DNA from: Onthophagus taurus | Lineage: Eukaryota > Arthropoda > Insecta > Coleoptera > Scarabaeidae | NCBI RefSeq assembly: GCF_036711975.1 | Contig: NC_091970.1 | Span: 5,587,501 to 5,651,500, forward strand | Length of the DNA: 64,000 nt | Direction of reading: 5' to 3' | Shown: positions 58,380 through 64,000 of the stretch, piece by piece | Layout of the letters: the number at the start of each line of letters is the position of its first letter | How positions within the stretch are numbered: the first letter of the stretch is position 1 | Position numbers and translations under genes: made by a program | The notes under the pieces: generated by a model | Databases searched by the model: none | What the model saw: the letters and a program-made list of their open reading frames with translations, nothing else | Told to the model about the DNA's origin: nothing

Positions 58380-60559
58380 TTATTGACAGTTCTGCATCTA
58401 AACTACAGGTTTTGATCGCTGATGAGTAGCTTCGTGTGTGGAGCCTGGTTGCTAATGAATCAGTAACTGGTTAGTGACCAAAGTTACCAACCGGTTAACT
58501 TCTTTTTCAGTAGTTCCTCGTGCAGACTGTCCAAAACAAATCAAACCGATAGCAACCCAATTCCAAAGCAAATCAAATTGAAAGTATCTAACCTCCAGAA
58601 CAAGTTAACCTAGAAGCAACGCTAGTCCAATACAAGTCAAACCCAACTCAAAGCAACTAAATTTTTTTAAATATTTTTTCTAATACTTTTTCAGCAGAAA
58701 AAAAATCGAACCTCTTTCTTTCCATGTTAATTTAATAACCGGCAAGTTTGGTTGAGCCCGTAAATCGCAGTCTGAAAACTACGGTTAAACGGCTGCTAAT
58801 GGGGCGTCAGCAAAGTTATTCGACCTTCTCTCTCGCTCTTTCGTTCGGCCAAGTCTTGGAATTCACCCAAACAATTAAAATACCTGTATTAATATTTAAA
58901 TTATTGGTGCGGGATGAAAAAGGAGGAGCAGACACGCCCCAAACGCATTCCGGGCGCATCGATCTGCGTATACCTTCGGAGGTGTCCAAAGCTTGTTTTT
59001 CGATTTAAAATTAAAACAACAATTATTACCAAATTGTTTAAAATTGCGACGAATTTATCAAATTGTTTCTCTTTGGGAAGAAGAAACTGTTTGGTTATTA
59101 TTGGTTGTGGTCTCTTAATTGAATTAAGAAGATAGCCAGTGGCTTTTAATTAGATAAAGGTCCCGGTCGATTTACGGTTGGAGCGCAATATCTAAATGCT
59201 AAGTGTCCCTTCCCGTATAATATATGTCGTTCGGACGAGGTCCGCACAGAGTCGCTATCTTTAGGCCGTAACTTGCGATCCTTGCGATCCTTGCTGATAA
59301 AGGTGCTCGCGCGTCCCTAAGCGATGACTTGCATACCAAAACATCCTTCCACCACTAGAAGATCAGTTGAGGATGATTACTGAAGGATTTTACTTTATTG
59401 GAGGAACAAGGAGTTAATTTTTGCAATTAATTTACGTCAACCACCACTCAGTTTGTACTCTTATTTTCTTGTAAATTCTTTGTCGTTCCATTTCACCTTC
59501 TTTCTCCCCACCATGAGATTCCTGTCACGTTTTACGTCACCCATACGGCACGCTTAAACATTCCATGTGGTATTCCTCGGCCGGCACGCACCAAACCAGA
59601 ATACAAAGAACCCCATAAAGGTGTTCGCCCCGATGAGGAGGTGAATTGAGCCCGAAACCCGAGATAACCGACTTCCGGTGACCGCGCGTTTCCTGTACTC
59701 GCGCTCTTCCATACACTAAAACTTCCCCTTATAACCTATTATTTCCTCTTATTATTTTTATTTTATATTTTCCTGCTTTGTATTGTTCCACCTTTTCCCT
59801 CAAAGTTCATACGTTTTGAAGAGGTTCGAAAAGAGCTTAATGAAAAGAGAAAAAGGATGAAGAGAGAAATAAAACGAAAAATTACAAAGATACCGCTTCT
59901 TTTACTTCCTGCTGCTTGGTGAATTTTCTCATTATACGTTCATCGAGTCGTTCTGGCACGTTTAAGGGGCCAGGTGTGGGCACGTGCCCCTTCAGACAGG
60001 TGGCAGGCGTGTCTACGAAAGCCCCCACAGACGAACCGCAGCCTGATGTCGACGATTATCGTTACGTGTAATTAAAAACTTGATGACGTTTAAAGTTTTT
60101 TTACGAATTCTTTCCTCCATATAAAACCCCAAAACATACTTTCTTTGTTTTCGTTGGTCAAAATATTGCAAAACGAAAGCAAAAAAGGAAAGGGCAACAA
60201 TCTTACACACAAATTGGGGTACCACATCGTTGTTGGGGCGTGTAGCGAGGGGATGTGAAGGGATGGGCGGCGGACGACGAACGAGAGAAGAGCAGATGAT
60301 GTTTTTCGGAACACGGCAGAAGGATGCAGGTGCCGTACAATTTTCTATATTACTGGCCTATTTCGCCGACGCGGCAGCCGCCGTAGCACGTGCTCACGCG
60401 ATACGGAGAAGCCGCGCGCTCCTGATGATGATGGGGCCCGGGTACCCCTCAACTCCCGAACTCAAAAACAGTTTTCTTTTTTTGGGTGGCCGGTCGATAT
60501 TTTTTTTTGTTCTTGTTGTAAGGGTCATTCTCCCTACAAAACAAGCACTTTAAAAAATC
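58380..60559. other. non-coding stretch, nothing firmly recognised
   Basis: GC-richer patches near 59580-59700 and 60220-60450. Open frames (58748-59135, 60013-60314, 60230-60553) overlap on opposite strands and show no family motif. Confidence 0.4.
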
Positions 60560-61965
60560 CATAATCCATACCCTTCTAAATGTCAAAATCGAACACTTTA
60601 ATAAATCTGCCATAAGTCAGAAACTATAACCAATAAATTGTGAAAATTGTGAAAAAGTATAATCTATAAAAAAGGTTTCTTCTAGATGTTATTAGAACCC
60701 ATAATCTTCTAAATGTCAAATTCGAGCACTTACGTTCATAAATCTGCTATAAATCAGATGCTATAACCGATAGAGTAAAATGTTGTGCACCAACATTGTT
60801 CATTTTGAATCGAAACAGCATAATCCATAACAAAGATCTATCCTAGATGTCTGCATTTTCTGCAAACTAGCCCATAATCTGCTAAGTGTCAAAAACATTC
60901 ATAAATCTGGCATAAGTAAGAAACTATAAGCGATAGAGAAAAATGTTTTGCACTAAAATTGTTCATTTTGAACAAAAAATTCATAATCCATAACAAAGAT
61001 TTCTTCTAGATGTCTACATTTTCTGCAAACCAACCTAAATGATCTTCTAAATGTCAAAATCGATCAATTACATAAATAAATCTGCCATAAGTCAGAAACT
61101 ATAAGCGATGGAGAAAAATGTTATGGACCAAAGTTGTTTATTTAGAACCATAAAAGCATAATCTATAACTAAGATATATCCTAGATGTCTGCATTTTCTG
61201 CAAACTAATCCATAATCTTCTAAATGTCAAAATCAATCACATTCATAAATCTGGCATAAGTAAGAAACTATAAGCGATAGAGAAAAATGTTTTGCACCAA
61301 AATTGTTCATTTTGAATCGAAAAATTCATAATCCATAACAAAGATTTCTTCATGATATCTACATTTTCTGCAAACCAACCTAAATGACCTTCTAAATGTC
61401 AAAATCAATCAATTACATTAATAAATGTGCCATAAGTCAGAAACTATAAGCGATGGAGAAAAATGTTATGGACCAAAGTTGTTTATTTAGAACCATAAAA
61501 GCATAATCTATAACTAAAATCTATTCTAGATGCCTGCATTTTCTGCAAACTAACCCATAACCATGTGATTGTCAAAATCGATCACTTACATTCATAAATC
61601 TGGCATAAGTAAGAAACTATAAGCGATAGAGAAAAATGTTTTGCACCAAAATTGTTCATTTTGAATCAAAAAAGCATAATCCATAACAAAGATTTCTTCT
61701 AGATGTCTGCATTTTCTGCAAACCAACCTAAATGACCTTCTAAATGTCAAAACCGATCAATTACATTAATAAATATGCCATAAGTCGGAAACTATAAGCG
61801 ATGGAGAAAAATGTTATGGACCAAAATTGTTCATTTAGAACTATAAAAGCATAATCCATAACTAAAATCTATTCTAGATGTCTGCATTTTCTGCAACCTA
61901 AGCCATAATCTTCTATATGTAAAAATCGATCACTTACATTAATAAATCTATCATAAGTCAGATAA
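60560..61965. repeat. tandem array, about 175-bp unit, about eight copies
   Basis: A CAGAAACTATAAGCGATRGA landmark recurs near 60620, 60755, 60920, 61096, 61263, 61440, 61612 and 61790. Units also contain CTTCTAAATGTCAAAATCGA, TTGTTCATTTTGAA, GCATAATCCATAACAAAGA and TAGATGTCTGCATTTTCTGC. Alternate units look more alike (AAAATGTTATGGACCAAAG in every second unit), suggesting a two-unit higher-order repeat of about 345 bp. Confidence 0.88.
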
Positions 61966-63600
61966 AGTCTTTCATCTGAGAAGTTTGAAGGATGTCAAAG
62001 GAAGTTAAAGGAAGCCAATTGTAGCCAGGGGATATTATAGGAAGTTAAACGAAACCTAAGACTTGAAAAATATTATCCACTGACACTTACAAAAAGTAAA
62101 AATTTAAAAAAGTAATAATAAAGAAGAAGACAGTAGAACCCAGTAACTGTTACGCTGCGATGCTCACCCCAATGTTCAACGAATCATGTAGCTATGGCAA
62201 CATGGCAAAGAGAAAAATTGCACGCATGGCCTCCGATGAGAAAATAACGTCCGTCCATTTTTACATAATCACCTACCATCGTTTGAGTGAGTTGGGCTTT
62301 CTAAAAAGAAAGGAAACGGAAACGAGAACGATATACCCACCACGCTATTTCACACATAGAAAAATAATTGTTGGGAGAAAAAATTGCAACGGAAGTTGTA
62401 CGAACTCCAATGTTTCTACTTAAGAAAAAAAATTTTTTTATGAATGAAATCGTATGTAAGGATGCTTCTTCGGTTGAATGCTAATCAGTGGAACAATGGC
62501 GAAGGCCGGAAACGCGACCAGAACAAGTAGTTTCCGGCGCGGAAGGACGCTAATTGCGATTTCTGTCACACAGCACACAGAGAACTTATGAATGAAAATA
62601 TTCGTCGCGGTCGTAAAAGCCGGGCCACGTTCAAGGTCCACACAGAGATTGTATGCTAAATTTATCTACTCATCGAGTTGCAAGTGCAACGATCTGGTTG
62701 AATTTCTAAAACAATAATAGAACATATTGAAAACGAAAAAACTGATCGAAAAAAAAATTAATTTTTAAATGCAAAAAAAGAATATTTCTTAATGGTACTC
62801 TTGAAGATCGTTCGAGAAAGCACCTGCTTGTTACAAAAAAGGGCGAACACGCGAAGGGAATAAACAAAAACGTCGAATAATCGCCCCCCAATCATGCAAA
62901 TCGCTCGAAATCGACCGTTTCTTCCTTATTCCAAACCAGTCCATGCTTGTTTTGCGCCCTACCGAAACTAAACTCAAGACTTTTTTTTTCATCGGTATTG
63001 TTGGCTTGACCACCTGCGTAAAAGAAGCGGGATGGTTACTTTGTGCCCTTTGCGTTTATCGTTTTGTCATAGACACGTAGCGAAAAATTCCAGGTTTCAG
63101 CGACAAGTAAGGATTAAACACGTTTCGAACCTAAAATAGATGTGTTACTATTTTAAAGGGAAACCTTTCTTCTTTGTTTCTTTGCTTAATACGTGATGTA
63201 TCGGTTAAGAAATGTATTAATATTTTCTAAATATTCTAAAAAAAATCCCTTTTTGTCCATTTCGTTATTACCTGCACTTAATGGATCGATTTTCTAATTG
63301 TAAGAGAAAGTTGGATTTAAAGCAGTAATGGTGGGTTAATTGAGGAGTAATTTGTATTTGGTAACGATCTGAAAACTGGGTTGGATTAAAATTTTAAGGG
63401 TGTGTTAAGTAAGAGGAGAAAATTAGATTTAACGACATGGTTAATAAACTAATTAATATTTTGAATTTTAGAATGAATTATTCCGTTAGAAAGATCATCG
63501 AGTCCCATATGTTCTTTTAAACTTTTTTTGTACTTAATTAATTTAATTTGAGTGAGATTCTGATTTGAAATAAATCGATTTCGACATCACGCACATGTTA
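61966..63600. other. non-coding stretch, nothing recognised
   Basis: Open frames at 62160-62423 (+) and 62438-63013 (-) have no recognisable family features, no supported splice sites and no neighbours that would explain them. Confidence 0.4.
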
Positions 63601-64000
63601 AGTGAAAATAATTTCATCATCATCGAAAAATGATTCTCAAACACTAATTGAGATAGCCTCATGAAGTTATAAACAAGTAGAAATTTCGTAAAAATCAGAA
63701 AATTTTAATCAAATTTGATGTATCACACTTTATATATTTTATAAAGTTTATGATTACAAATACAGATGGCGCTATCTAATTTCGATTTCGGCCATCTTGA
63801 TTTTGTTGAAAATTTAGATATCTTGGATATTATAATGTAATAAACTATATGTCAACTTTGACTCCGTTTGATAATGATTGAAAAAAAAAACAGAAATTTA
63901 AAAGCTTGTATCTCAAGTACGAATTGAGATATCCTGATGAAATAAGATATCCCATTTTAAAGCAAATTTAATATTGAGTTAGTGTACCATAAATTATTTC
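63601..64000. repeat. dispersed repeat, also in the intron of gene A
   Basis: AATTGAGATATCCTGATGAA, CCCATTTTAAAGC and AAATTTAATAT (63925-63975) match blocks inside the first intron of nucleotidase-like gene A at 31346-31545. A related AATTGAGATAGCCTCATGAA lies at 63647, so the unit is itself repeated here. It runs to the window edge. Confidence 0.5.

Noticed and set aside
60230..60553. 107-residue plus-strand frame rich in Ala and Arg
   Set aside because: Lies in a GC-rich patch, has no homology cue, and a competing minus-strand frame is present.

Overview
The window is AT-rich nuclear DNA from an insect, most likely a beetle (the order is an inference). Genes have short introns of about 50-80 bp, with one of 315 bp in the first nucleotidase-like gene. 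Most of the rest is intergenic or intronic DNA holding MITEs, transposase relics and satellite arrays. No tRNA, rRNA or CRISPR array was found by eye.

Layout. 1-17.9 kb: non-coding, with two TA-flanked Tc1/mariner-type MITEs almost adjoining (3877-5228), a third at 7004-7110, a piggyBac-type MITE at 2216-2360, a LINE relic near 12.8 kb and a palindromic CTAG-rich repeat field at 15.0-15.95 kb. 17.9-24.6 kb: minus-strand, Ser-rich, Met-containing exons that look like alternative 5' exons of one unrecognised gene, with a broken piggyBac transposase between them. 26.98-27.39 kb: a complete cytochrome c gene. 29.2-30.7 kb: a complete sugar/trehalose transporter (minus strand).

30.98-45.1 kb: five two-exon genes of the ecto-5'-nucleotidase/apyrase family in alternating orientation (+ - + - +). 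All have a signal peptide and a hydrophobic, GPI-signal-like C-terminus, and all have lost several metal-binding and catalytic residues. Satellite arrays of about 190-bp units lie on both sides of the fifth gene. 47.1-48.9 kb: a complete five-exon glycoside hydrolase family 1 (beta-glucosidase/myrosinase-like) gene in which the acid/base Glu is Asp and the nucleophile Glu is Ala. So two unrelated secreted hydrolase families that sit side by side both look like pseudoenzymes with intact reading frames. This is the most interesting signal in the window.

50.5-51.0 kb: the first exons of an EF-hand-bearing rhomboid-type gene (plus strand) whose membrane domain was not found. 51-64 kb: non-coding and locally GC-richer, with a foldback element bearing a perfect 9-bp target duplication, two tandem arrays (about 170 and 175 bp units) and a Harbinger-like relic.

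Gene models with introns were built by hand from splice consensus, reading phase and family similarity. No database search was possible.
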